Program-made: the position numbers and the translations under genes
Assembly (NCBI GenBank): GCA_964035795.1
Contig: OZ038321.1
Location: 11,497,093-11,561,092 of the forward strand
Length of the DNA: 64,000 nucleotides
Direction: 5' to 3'
Origin: Pterobdella sp. o SKG-2022
Taxonomy: Eukaryota > Annelida > Clitellata > Hirudinida > Piscicolidae
Notes under the pieces: generated by a model
Database searches by the model: none
What the model was told of the DNA's origin: nothing
What the model saw: only the letters and a program-made list of their open reading frames with translations
In this document: positions 51,601 through 62,971 of the stretch, piece after piece
How the letters are laid out: every line of letters starts with the position of its first letter
Numbering within the stretch: position 1 is the first letter of the stretch

Positions 51601-54600
51601 TGAAAGTACCTTTTTTATCACCGTCATCAGAAGCTTTAACTTTATAACCTCCATCTTCATCCTCATCTTCAGAAAAGTTTTTAAACTCATCTTCAGCATT
51701 GTCGACTTGTTTGAAACGCATGAATTCCCCGGGATGAGACTCGGTGCAATGGGTTTGTATCTTGGCAACTAAAGCATGCTTGAAGTCACAGTAGAAACAT
51801 TGGAACAACTTCTTGTCCATTTCAGGAGCAATCACCAGGCTGGTGGGGGTATCACCACTGTCTGAGCTGATGCTCTTCACTTTTGATACATTTTTATTAT
51901 AAGGAAACTTTCGTATGTTCTTCCTCAAAAAGTCATCGTACTGATGGAATGTTCTTTGAATAACAACCTGCAAGTTATAAGCAATATTTATCATCATTTA
52001 TGGTCTTTACAAAAAATAATTTAATTTTATAGATATTAAATCTATAAAATATAAAAATAACTATGAATATAAAAAGATATAAGCATGAAAGACCACCCAC
52101 CTCCTTGCCAGGATGCTCAAGTTGGATATGAGTCATCACTTGTTGCCTTCCCCACATGTACTGACCACAATAAGGGCAACTGAACTGCCGCAGATTAAGA
52201 TGTGTTTTGATGATGTGGTACTTGGTCTTATCGTTGCGAGGATCTCTATAGCCACATATCATGCATCTGAAGTAGCCACTGCTATATCTGCATTTTTTTG
52301 AAAATTCGATTTCAATTTCTTCACACGCACCTCACAAGCTTGAAGCAACCTATAAAAAGTGAATCAAACAAACCTGGGGTTGGTTTGTTGTTCCATCACT
52401 CTAGCAAAGCCTTCATCGATCTCATCTTCCTCCTCATCAGCCATAGAAGCAGCTGTGGTGTTGGTGTTCTGAGGCTGCAACAAGCACTCCATGTGCGCTT
52501 GCAAATACTCTGCCTTCTCTTCCAGAGTGTCCAGTACCTTTGTGAATAATTCAATGAAATGAGAAAGATTATCAAAAATATTTTGCATAAGTTTATTTTT
52601 TAAATTTTTTCAAAGAATATTATATCGTAATGCTTATTTCAATGTTGCAACAACAACCTTGATTTCTTTGTCAGAATGGTATTTTTCAATGTGAGCCACA
52701 GCCAATTCACTCTTGTTGATATATACGTGGCAGTAAGGACAAGAGTAAGGTCTGATGTTCAAATGCAAAGAAATTATGTGGTACTTGACATCTGTTTCAC
52801 TAGTTGAAGCATAAGTGCACTGCTTACACTTCCAATTATCAGATTTTAAAAGGCTAGTTGCGCTTTTAGCTGGTGAGGTGATTGTTGGTTTAATGGAAGG
52901 GGTACAACGTTGGTTGTAAATGAGTTTGACATCGAAGTTTTCATCTTGTGGTAAAGTCAAAATGGGATTGCCTTCCTTGTTGCACATCACCATTGTCACT
53001 ATGCCCTTTGAATCGTCTAGAGGAACTATCGAATTGAACAAAACCAAATCATCCCTCACTCCTATTGGTCGATCTGGATGAGCCTTGATGCAATGTGATC
53101 TCACAAGAACCTTGCTCTTACTGTTACCAAATCCACAGTGCTTGCAGGTGTATACCTTCTTTTTCATGTGCACGTGAAGGATGTGCAGTCGGATGTCACG
53201 ACGATTCCATTTAGACACCACTCCACAATAGTGGCACTTATAACGACGTTTGTTGTTGTCAACTGTGTTGGCTTCATGTGGTATTGAATTCAATGATTCA
53301 TACAAAAATTCCTTCATCTCATCATCTTTTGAATCCTAAATAATATGACGTTATTATTAATTCTCTAACTAAATTTGAATTTGAAAATATAGAAAAATAT
53401 TGAGCATAAACAAAAAAAACTAATCACCTCAATACGACTATCATTAAAGTTGCTGTCATCAGCCATACTCTGCGATGACTCATCATGAGTAATGGAATTC
53501 TCTTCATCCACCAACCTCCTGATGGCAGAATAAGGAAGGTCTGGGTGGTTGGTGTCGCAGTGTTTTTTGAGGCGTGAGATATCCATTAACACTACACCAC
53601 AGTGTTGACAAGAGTAAGGGTAAGTTGGTAAGTGGTGTATTATCACATGTTGTCGAAGTGATGTGACAGTTGGGTCACCATAGTCATTGTTGTTCTCATC
53701 TTGATACCCACACAACTTACAGCATTTCACGTCGTCTAACTCAGTCACAAACTAAAAAATTTAAGTGGTGATAATCTTTATTTTTCAATTTTAATGAATG
53801 ACGAGTATATTTATAATGTTAGTAACCTGAGGCAACCATAGATCTTGATCACTAGCGTGGATTATCCACTCGCTCATCCATTCATTCACCACTTTCACTC
53901 CTTCCTCTTCAGTTTCTTCCAACTTGATTCTACATTGGGAAAATATAGTTAGGAACTTTAAAACAATTAAACCAAAAAATAATTTTCAATTAATATCATA
54001 ATTTACCAATCATTCAAATCCTTTTTAGTCTTTTTTACCAAAAATTTATTTCAGTCATATTGTCTAAATTAAGATGAGAAAGTGATAAAACTCAATTTTA
54101 TTTACAAAAAACTGAACTAGACTCACATACAACCTCCAAAACACCCAATACCTTTTGATAGGTTCTTGATCACCCTCAGCCTCATCAAACTCATCTTCAG
54201 CTGCATCAACTGCTGGTCTTTTATAGACGTTCCTCTTAACAACCATTTCAGAGTTGTTAGGATGCATGAGTTTGCAATGCCTCCTTACCTTTCCACCTTC
54301 CACAGCCCCAAAAGAACAATAACCACATTTGTAAGGAAAGGTTGTAGCATGTTTGTAGTAAAAATGACGTTTAACTTTGCTTGGGTATCTAGAAAATAAT
54401 TTTATTATTTTTAAAAAAGGAAATTTTTTGATATCATTTCAATAAAGTTATGAGTTTATGAATATGAAACAGACCGATGTGTGAAGTTGCATTCCTTGCA
54501 CTTGTAGTGGTTGTGGTGTGGCAGTTTGACAGAAAATAACTGGTACTCTTCAGATAGGTTAGCCCTTGTTATGTATGACATAGTAACATTCTTCAAAACT

Positions 54601-57600
54601 TCACCTTCTTCTTCTTCATCGCCATCATTCATGTTTGAAGAGGATGCAGCGGACAAGTTGTTGTGCACTTGTTTGTGCAAGTTGAGGTGCTTAAGCAGGT
54701 TAATACGTACCCTGTTGCTGAAACTACATTGAGGACATTGAATGGGAGATGGGAATATCATAGAAGTGGGAAGTTGTTTTTCAAAAGTCAGAATTTCTTG
54801 CATATTTCCTTCTTGAGGCTCTACAAAGCAAATTTTTTTTAAAAGTGATACTATAATAAATAAATTTAGAATCTTGTTTAGTTATATTAAAATATGAATT
54901 TTAAAAACCAACCATATCTGCTAGTGGAAGGACTAGAAAAGGAAAAGTCAGCCTCGAGTTTTGCAGGAGGTCTCCTGTCTCTTTCTGGCCTTTGCATTGG
55001 AGTTGAAGTTGTGGGAGGAGATGAGTTTTGACCAGATGGAGTAGATGATAAAAAGGGATTTTTAGCTTTACTCTTTTTCAACGTTGGGTCATCATCAACA
55101 CCCAGAATGATAAGTTGTTGGTCAATGATGCGATAGATCTTGTATGGCAATGCAGAATGGTATTTACCCAAGTGGAAGCGAATGCAGTTGAGACGGTAAT
55201 GCATAAACTCACAATGACCACATTTGTATCCTTCCTTCAAACTCTCATTACGTTTGTGAATCTCCAAATGTCGACGAAAGTGAGTGGTTTTTGAACATTC
55301 AAAAGGACATAAACTACAACTAAAAATCGTGGGAACTGACTTTTTAGTTACATACTTGACTAAATCTGCTGGTGGAAACCTTTCAGTGTACTCAACATAA
55401 TCCTTCTTATCATTCTTCGGTAACATGGGCATCTCAAAAGATTCATTCACTGAGTTGGAGGCAGTTTTGCTGAGCATATTGTACAATAGAGGATGATCAA
55501 TCAACATGCCATCTTCTTTTTGAATACTTTTGTCATTTTTCAAGTCATTAGACGTTTCATCAATATTTTCACCAGCACTAGCATCATTCTTGTCACCAAT
55601 GTTGGACTCACTCGAAGGCAATGAAGAGATGTTGAACTCAGGGGCATCAGGAAGTAAGTTCTTGAACAGGGACCTCATTATACTGAATCCTTGGATAGGA
55701 ACTTCACTAAATGTTGAATTTAGATAAGCGCTAAGGTCAACAAGTTTGTGTGTGATTGTGAGATGTTTAATAAAAGAATCTTTCCATAAAAAAGCCTCAA
55801 GACACACTGGACAGAGAAGCAATCCATGGAGGTAGTTTATGTTTTCTTGGCAAACTTCAAACTTGAATGACTCTTCAGGATGTTGATGGTTGATATGATC
55901 CTCAATCTTGAGCATGCTATTTGAGGCACATGTGCAGTAAGGACATGTGTAAAACCTCACAGACTGTGAAAAAAATTAAATCTTTATTTTGAAATGTTCA
56001 AAATTTTGAATAATATAAATAATAATGAAAAACCACTGAATTTAATTTTTTAGCAAGATTTCTTAATTGATGTTGTTCAGATAAAATTCTTAAGATTTTG
56101 AAAATAAAGAGTATGTGACTAATAAGTAGAACTAAACTTGAATTATACTCAAAATAAAATTTCATGTTTTTATAGCCAAAACCATCTAAAAAACATATTT
56201 AACTTGAATGGTGTTACAAATATTCGCAATTTTCTTATAATTTACAACTATTTGATTTGAAAATAAAATCTAAACTATTGGAAACATTGGTTTATTGACA
56301 AATTTAAGAAGATTAGCTCAGGCTGGCAATATATGATAATTTTTCCCAAAAAAATGACTTATTTTAAAAATTAAGCATTATTTGTATCAATAATCTAGGA
56401 CAAATGCTGTTAATCCCAGCTACTAGAACATGTACAGCAGTATAATCTAAATAAATTAATTAAATGAAACAACCTGACTGTTGGTGTTGTGGTGAACAAG
56501 GTGGTTGAAGAATTCATGCCTACAGTCGCATGTGAATTGGCAATGATTACATTGGAACATACCTGCACCCTTCTCTTCACAGTGTCCATCTGACATATGT
56601 AACTTCATGTATGATTCTGTGGCAGTGGTGTACGTACAGTGCTCGCATAACACTCCTAATAACTCATGGCTTTTGACTTTCTTTATTTCAACTTCATCTT
56701 CCACAACTAGGGCTTTCTGTGTTTTGACAGGTTTTAAAGACTTTCTACTCCTTGATTTTTGTGTTTGATCAAGTTTTTGCAATGGTGCTTCATTGATAGA
56801 TGTGAATGAACTGATAGTGTTATTAAAATCATGTTTTGTACCCTCTTTGAAAGCTGGATCATTTTTGTCTTCAACAGACTTGCTTGAACCTTGACCATTT
56901 GCTTTAACAGAATTTGGGCTAATTTTATTTCTATCAGATGCTTTTTTCCCTCTTAAGTTGTTGAGAATACGAATACAAACATTAATTTTTTTAGGTTGAT
57001 TAGGATGGAGTTCAGTAAGATGTTTAAGAAGTTCCTCACGAGTGTCATGTGATACCTGACAATAAAGGCACTTCATGACATTTTTTATGTGACTGCTTAA
57101 ATGACTTTGGTAATCTGGCTTTGAAAGAGAATCAAAGCAGAAACAACAAGGAATGTTTGATATATTTGGATGGGAAGAATTGATGTGAACAATAAAATCA
57201 TTTGCAGTGCTGGAAGAATGTTTGCAAACATCTATAGCACATTTGTAAATATCTGTGTTAGTTTTCAGACTAGTTATTCTTGCTTGCCCTGATTTGATCT
57301 TTTTTTCATCTGATGAGTTATTGCTAACTGGTGATGTTTCTTGCTTTTCAAGAGTTTTTTCACTTAATGAATTGCCAAATTTTTCAGTTTTTTCATCAAT
57401 CTTTTTTTCTTGTGTTTTATCAACTTCATTTTCACCCTGGTTAGTTGGTTGTAACTCATGAATTCCATTTATTGAATAAGTTGAATCATTATGTTTATTT
57501 ATGTCTTTTTGAAGAAAAGAAGGAATTTCATCTTTGGTAGCTGTGTTATTTCCATCATGTAACTTCTTCAACATATCAGTCAATGATTTTTTTTTTATTT

Positions 57601-57803
57601 TTTGAGTGTTAGTAGCATTCAGAGCATCAGATGAATCTGCTAAAAACATATAAAAATCTATTTGTTCGTAGAAATAATATTTTAATAAATAACGGTCGTT
57701 AATAAAGTTGAAAAGTCGATTAAATTAACTTTTACTCACTTGAATCTATATTTTGAGCTTCAACTGTAATTTTGCTTTGTTCTGTGTCATCCTCCATTGC
57801 CAT
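48683..57803 (-). CDS. Giant C2H2 protein with about 33 zinc fingers
   Basis: Predicted nuclear, nucleic-acid-binding protein. Fourteen coding exons (minus, 5' to 3'): 57740-57803, 56474-57636, 54913-55963, 54475-54820, 54152-54388, 53827-53929, 53428-53751, 52658-53335, 52374-52537, 52101-52287, 50134-51967, 49972-50056, 49748-49846, 48683-49625; all phases fit, about 2,425 residues. I count ~33 C-x2-4-C...H-x3-5-H fingers. Many come as pairs: the first ends H-x3-4-H, then a short link to Y-x-C-P-Y-C or Y-x-C-x-H-C, the second ending H-P-G/D/E. TGEKP linkers are absent, so tandem DNA reading as in KRAB-type proteins is unlikely. Several fingers span splice junctions. Size and finger style recall vertebrate ZNF462, but orthology is unproven. 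The frame is open upstream to an acceptor at 57851, so a further coding exon is possible. Confidence 0.9.
56311..56461 (+). repeat. Dispersed repeat, copy in zinc-finger gene intron
   Basis: Matches 43361-43512 from TTAGCTCAGGCTGGCA through ACAGCAGTATAATCT, inside the intron between the second and third coding exons; it ends just before the minus-strand donor at 56473. Confidence 0.6.
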
Positions 57804-57944
57804 TAAGGCAAAATAAGTTATCAAGAATGTACTTTCTGTGTATTCAGAGACCTGCCAAAAGAAAAAACATTTTACCTTTTCTAAAAGTTAATCTAGAAAT
57901 AAGCATATTTTTTAAAAAGTATGTTAGATTTTAACCCGTATCCG

Positions 57945-57965
57945 CCATTTTTGAAGTACATTTCA
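57945..57965 (-). promoter_or_regulatory. YY1-like AAAATGGCGGA motif upstream of the zinc-finger gene
   Basis: On the minus strand AAAAATGGCGGAT lies about 150 bp before the first proposed start codon. AA-x-ATGGCGG is the consensus of YY1, which in animals often sits just inside transcription start sites. It would also open a five-codon upstream ORF (ATG GCG GAT ACG GGT TAA). Confidence 0.35.
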
Positions 57966-57999
57966 CGCTAACCTCGAATAATTTGACCTAACTTATCCA

Positions 58000-60900
58000 C
58001 CCCATTTCAAAATGTAACTTTTGAAACTAAACTATGGGAAATTTTATAAACATTCACCTTTAAATTAAGTCAAAATCCTGACAAAAACGCAAAAATTCCT
58101 TCGCAACGTAGGCAGCCTTGCGCAGTGAGTAATTCAGTCGGCAATTGAATGAGGCTAGCTCAGTGAGCTTTGAAACTTAGAGAGATATGAAGTATGGCGC
58201 ATAGTAATGATGTTAACATACTCATGGCAAATAATTTGTTAAAATCTAAAAACTAAAAAGTCAGTGTTTGACTGAAACAAAAAAGATCTTTGAAAGAAAA
58301 TTTTGGTAAATGAGAGGAATGAAACGTATGGCGCGCAGAAGCAGGCGTTGTGTGCGTGTGATTGGTGCACATGTGCCTTTGTTCGCAATGTACATGAGTG
58401 CCATAGCTACGCATCGATTCGCCACCACTTCCTCAACCGGCTGTGTTCGCTCAGGGCAATCTATACGCCATTCAGTACTATCATGTGCCTTTGTCGGAAA
58501 ACTGAAATATCAACCATTCTGGTTGTGCCACTCATGCCAAAAACAAAGAATTTTAATTTACCCTCTCAAAATCATTTTTAAACAAAAATAATTTGTATTC
58601 AAATAAGAGCCTTGAACGCGGCTTGAAAGTAGCGATAGAACGAAGCGTCAGACAAAGAAAACAAGGGTAGATAGATGGATGGTCGAGTGGATGAATAAGA
58701 TAGCTCACAGATCCACATTTTTAAAATGCTTTGAGTTAAATTGGCAATATATAAAAAACAAAAAAAGAAACGATTTTTTAAATTATATACTAAAATTAAA
58801 AGTTGGAATAAAGAAAGGCTGGATGAATGTAGTGCACATCGCCCTTGGTACATCATTGCTGAGTCCGCCTCTCACTTATGATAATGCTTTCCAGCTTGAA
58901 ACTCCTATCTTTTTAAATTACATCGTAGACTAGTTTGTGAACCAGACCCCCTTATTGAAAATTATGCAAACCAACAAACGTAAACTTTGTTTTACAAAAA
59001 GTGGTGACATCTTTAAAAATTCAAATATAATCTAAAAACTGTTAAGAACAATTAGCAACAAGTATAAAGGCTGGGTGTGAGTGCTGAGGCGTTACAAGCA
59101 CTTTGAACATTTGCATCAGAATCATTACCAGCACCATCGCCTGCATAATTGTACTGGTGATTCTTTTGGCAAGTAGCTACCAGCATGGTGTGATGTGCGT
59201 GGAGTTGTTGCGAAACTATTATCATGAGCTCTGAGTCATTCGATGCAAGTCATCCAAATGAGTCTCGTTTATAGAAAATGTGCGTAACAAACTTCATTTT
59301 AAAATTTCTTTTGAGTGACTGAACAAATCTTCATAAAGGGGCTTTTACTTTATAAAAAGAACTTTGCTAAAATCCCCAAAACTGGTATTTTCTTGTTCTG
59401 TTTATTGACTTAGCAGCTATAAATTTTGTTTTCATGACTACAGCCTGAGATCATACTATCAATTATGTAAGATTCTGGCTGTGCGAAAGAATTCATAAAA
59501 GGAATTTTATGATATAGTTTTTATAGAAGTTCATTTGAAACTAGTTTTTTTGTTTATTTAAACCTTTGATGATCAAAATAAAACTTGTTATATTTGGAGA
59601 TAAAGTTTGAGTATATCTGAATGATTATAAATGTTAGAGCAAACAGAGTGACTTGAAAGTAATGTAAGGTGTAAACTCAGGGTTTACCTGTAGATCAGAA
59701 TTAGCACCAGCTACTGTGCTAATAATAGGTATAAGGCATCCGTGGTGTTGAGTGTTAGTGGGAAATTCAGTAAATAAGTTTTCACGTATTTAAATTAATA
59801 TTGTACAAGTTTACGTAAAAAAATTTAAAATTTCGTTTTTGTTTCAAGTGTTTTGTAGGTAAAGAGAATTGCTTAAATTCTATCAAATTAATACAAATTA
59901 GTAATATATATCGTTGAAATTTAGTCTTTAGTGAAGGTTTTTTTCACTTTAGATAGAAATTCTGAACATTTTAAATTTTGGTTCAGTGGTTCAAGTAGAT
60001 TTTAATACATTATGAAATTCCTCTTGTATAACGCCAGCGCATGTCGTTGCTCATAAAGGTTCTTTCTACTCTAAATATATTCTGAAACAATTTCAATTAT
60101 TAAACTGTTTCCATGAATTTCCACAAAATATTTCAATAAAAACAAATATCAAGTTAACAAAGGACACGATATTTTTATTTTATGACAAAAGGGTGACAAA
60201 GAAATTGCATTACAGGTAGTTTATTCACTACAAATTCTAACATTTGTACATTATAAACAACACATGATGAAGAATTTTTAAATTCAACACCTTGAAATTT
60301 TTTAATCATTTTATGATAAAACTCTACAAAAGGATATAACTAATTATCTATTACACAATTTTAGATACATACATACACACACGAAGACACAGCAAGCACA
60401 GAGCATGTTCAATCAAGTACTCAGTTTAGAGCACCTGCTGGTGTTGTGTGTATGTGGTCACAAGTTCAACTTGTATTGACGCATTTATACATTACTTATA
60501 CAAGGCAACTCGAAGGCCATTTTGAACCATTGTCTAGATGTAAAGTATGCTTCAATGTTAAAGTTTGCATAAATCAGGGTTATATTTACTATAAAAATAC
60601 AATACAATACTCTGTGTTTTTTGAACTAAGTACTAATTGTTTGGTGAACATAAAAGTTAATAGGTTATAAATAGCGAAATCAACAATTATAAAAGATCGA
60701 AGCGAATATGCTAGAAAGCTTTGTCAAACTCGAAAGTGGTGAAGATCGTTTTTAATCATGGAATCACTAACATTTATTAAATTTAAAAAAGTATCGAAAT
60801 GTGTTACGAAGGTTGAAAAGTGAAAATGTGAAGTGATTAATGGATTTATGCAGAGACCAAGTTCCATATGCTAATATGCTTGAAACTTTGAAGATTAGTT

Positions 60901-61140
60901 CAACTATGAGGCCTTCTAGCATAAAATTAATGATAAACATCATATTTATTCAAAGTATTCACCAAAAATCAGAACTTCATGAAAAATAAATTAAATGAAT
61001 AACGATCATAGAAACTCAAAATTTAGATCGCAAAAAAACAATATTTGAATTGTTTTACAACTGCAAATAAAAAATAATTTGAATATAATGTCAAAAATTA
61101 GCTATCGAAAGTAGATATACAGACGACCCTTTGTGCAGTT
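58000..61140. other. Intergenic, no secure gene
   Basis: About 3.1 kb with some more GC-rich patches (58080-58180, 58310-58500, 59050-59240). A minus-strand open stretch at about 59057-59240 looks coding and is discussed as a finding; nothing else was recognised. Confidence 0.4.
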
Positions 61141-61679
61141 GCATCTGACAAGATGGCGTCCATGGGAGGTTTCACTAGAACGATTTGTATTCTCTGTAAA
61201 GAAAAAGCCATTCGCGATTACATTTGCATTATATTCCGGGTGAAATTTAAAATGAATTTATTAAAAACTATTAATCTACCAATGTTGTTTCGACGATTAG
61301 CCTACTTAACAAAGAAATATTTTAAGTTGTTAATCTTGCTGAAGTAGATTAGAGCACTTTCATGAATTTACGAGAGCTTTGACAAATATTCTGAATTTAC
61401 TTTTGAAGATGACATGCATTCTTATTATCTTAATCTGGTCATTTAGCAAATATCCTTCGAAACAACCGTGACACCTATCGTGTTCTATATATATTTAAAT
61501 GCACTTGGTCGTTGTTTTGAAGGCGGAATAAGAAGAATAAAAGGGACAATTGGAATGAACTATGAAAGGAAAAAATTGTTTAGGATTTCAAGTACCTTCA
61601 AAGTGATCCAAAAAAAACTTTTGTTTATAACCCGAGAATTAAACTATAATGTTTAAAAGCTTTTTTTTAAAACAAAATA

Positions 61680-62180
61680 CGAATATTATTACAGTGGCAT
61701 GAGACCATGATGAAGTTTCCAAAACCACTTGTCAATTTTTCTGAAATTCAAATTTTGTCAGTCAATGTCCATCTTATGAAAAACTTTATATCAGAAGCTT
61801 TTCATATTTGAAGTTGCATAACACTCTAAACAAAAGAAAAAGTTTTAAAAATTCTATTGTCATGTATGAAAATTATTTGACTTATTCAGGAAATAGGCTT
61901 TCAAGCCCTTGGGAAAGTTTTTGTAGAGGTTATAGGTTTGAGGCGATTTGGAAGATTGTTCAAAACGATTGGTACAAAAATTTTAAATTTTCTGTTCTCT
62001 GAAAAAGATTGCTCTTACTTTTGCGATGTTCATTGAGTTCGATGATTTGAACTCCTCTCTTTTAGGCAATGAAGACACGGTTGTTATTTTAGAAAAGAAG
62101 ATGAGAAAGTTTTTCCATTTTGAAGCATTTAGGCACTTGTAATCTTTTTTTGTATAGAATTTTTTCTTCAATTCTTAACA
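61680..62180 (-). mobile_element. CR1/L2-like LINE 3' part (copy 2, degraded)
   Basis: Matches 23085-23540 in order and orientation: the TTATTA-AGTG-CATGA block, the GAGGTTAT...TTTGAGG-GATTTGG-A-ATTGTTC block, the GCTCT...CTT-CGATGTTCATTG-GTTCGAT block and the AGGCAATGAAGACACGG end. Too degraded to translate for more than a few residues. Confidence 0.65.
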
Positions 62181-62971
62181 AAGTAATAAAAAATATTGAA
62201 CCGAATTTTGCTTATTTGACGAATAAAAACTTTTGGAAGCTTCAAACCGTAATAATAATTATCTGTTTTTTGATTTAATTTATTGAATAAATTGCATATA
62301 AACTATGGGCTCAAACACAGTCAGACGACAATCGTGAGTTTGTATGCAGGTCATTCGAAAGAGGTTTGCAGGGCTGCAAATGTTTTAACTTTGGTGCAAT
62401 ACAAACCGACATCACCATATGGATTTGGTACTCCAATGAGAAAGTTGTTATGAAAATTTTCAAAGGATTAGGCAAAAATTATTAAAATATATTATAATGC
62501 CAGATATTTTTAAAACTATAGACTTTCTTATAACCTCTGCTTTTAAAATATAATGACGATTTGAATCAATGGTTTAGTTGGAAACTATCGATTGCAAAAG
62601 AGAAAATTTATTGAAAAAATTTTCAAAGGCACTTACAATGACTAAGAATTTTAAGTTTCAATAAGTTTTGATCAAGCTTAACCATATAAAAATTCCAAAA
62701 GCACAATTGAATAAAGTTTATTAATATTAGGAGAAAAACTCAATGAAAAGTTTAGAATAGATGAAAAAAGTGATTAATTTAGTCTTACAAAAAGTGGTTA
62801 TTACAACTTTTAAAAAGATTTGATTTATATTTGATTAAAAGCCATAATTTGAATGATTTTCTTAGTAAAATATAAGAAAGTAGTAGTTTTATATAAAAAA
62901 ATTTACAAAATTATGAGCAGTTGATGAATTTTTTAAATTGATATATTAGTTTATTTCGTAACAAAGTTAAC

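Noticed and set aside
58303..58581. Plus-strand frame with C-x-C-x2-C and H-x5-H spacing suggesting a zinc finger
   Set aside because: Spacing does not fit a C2H2 finger, hydrophobic core positions are absent, and two overlapping frames are equally open.
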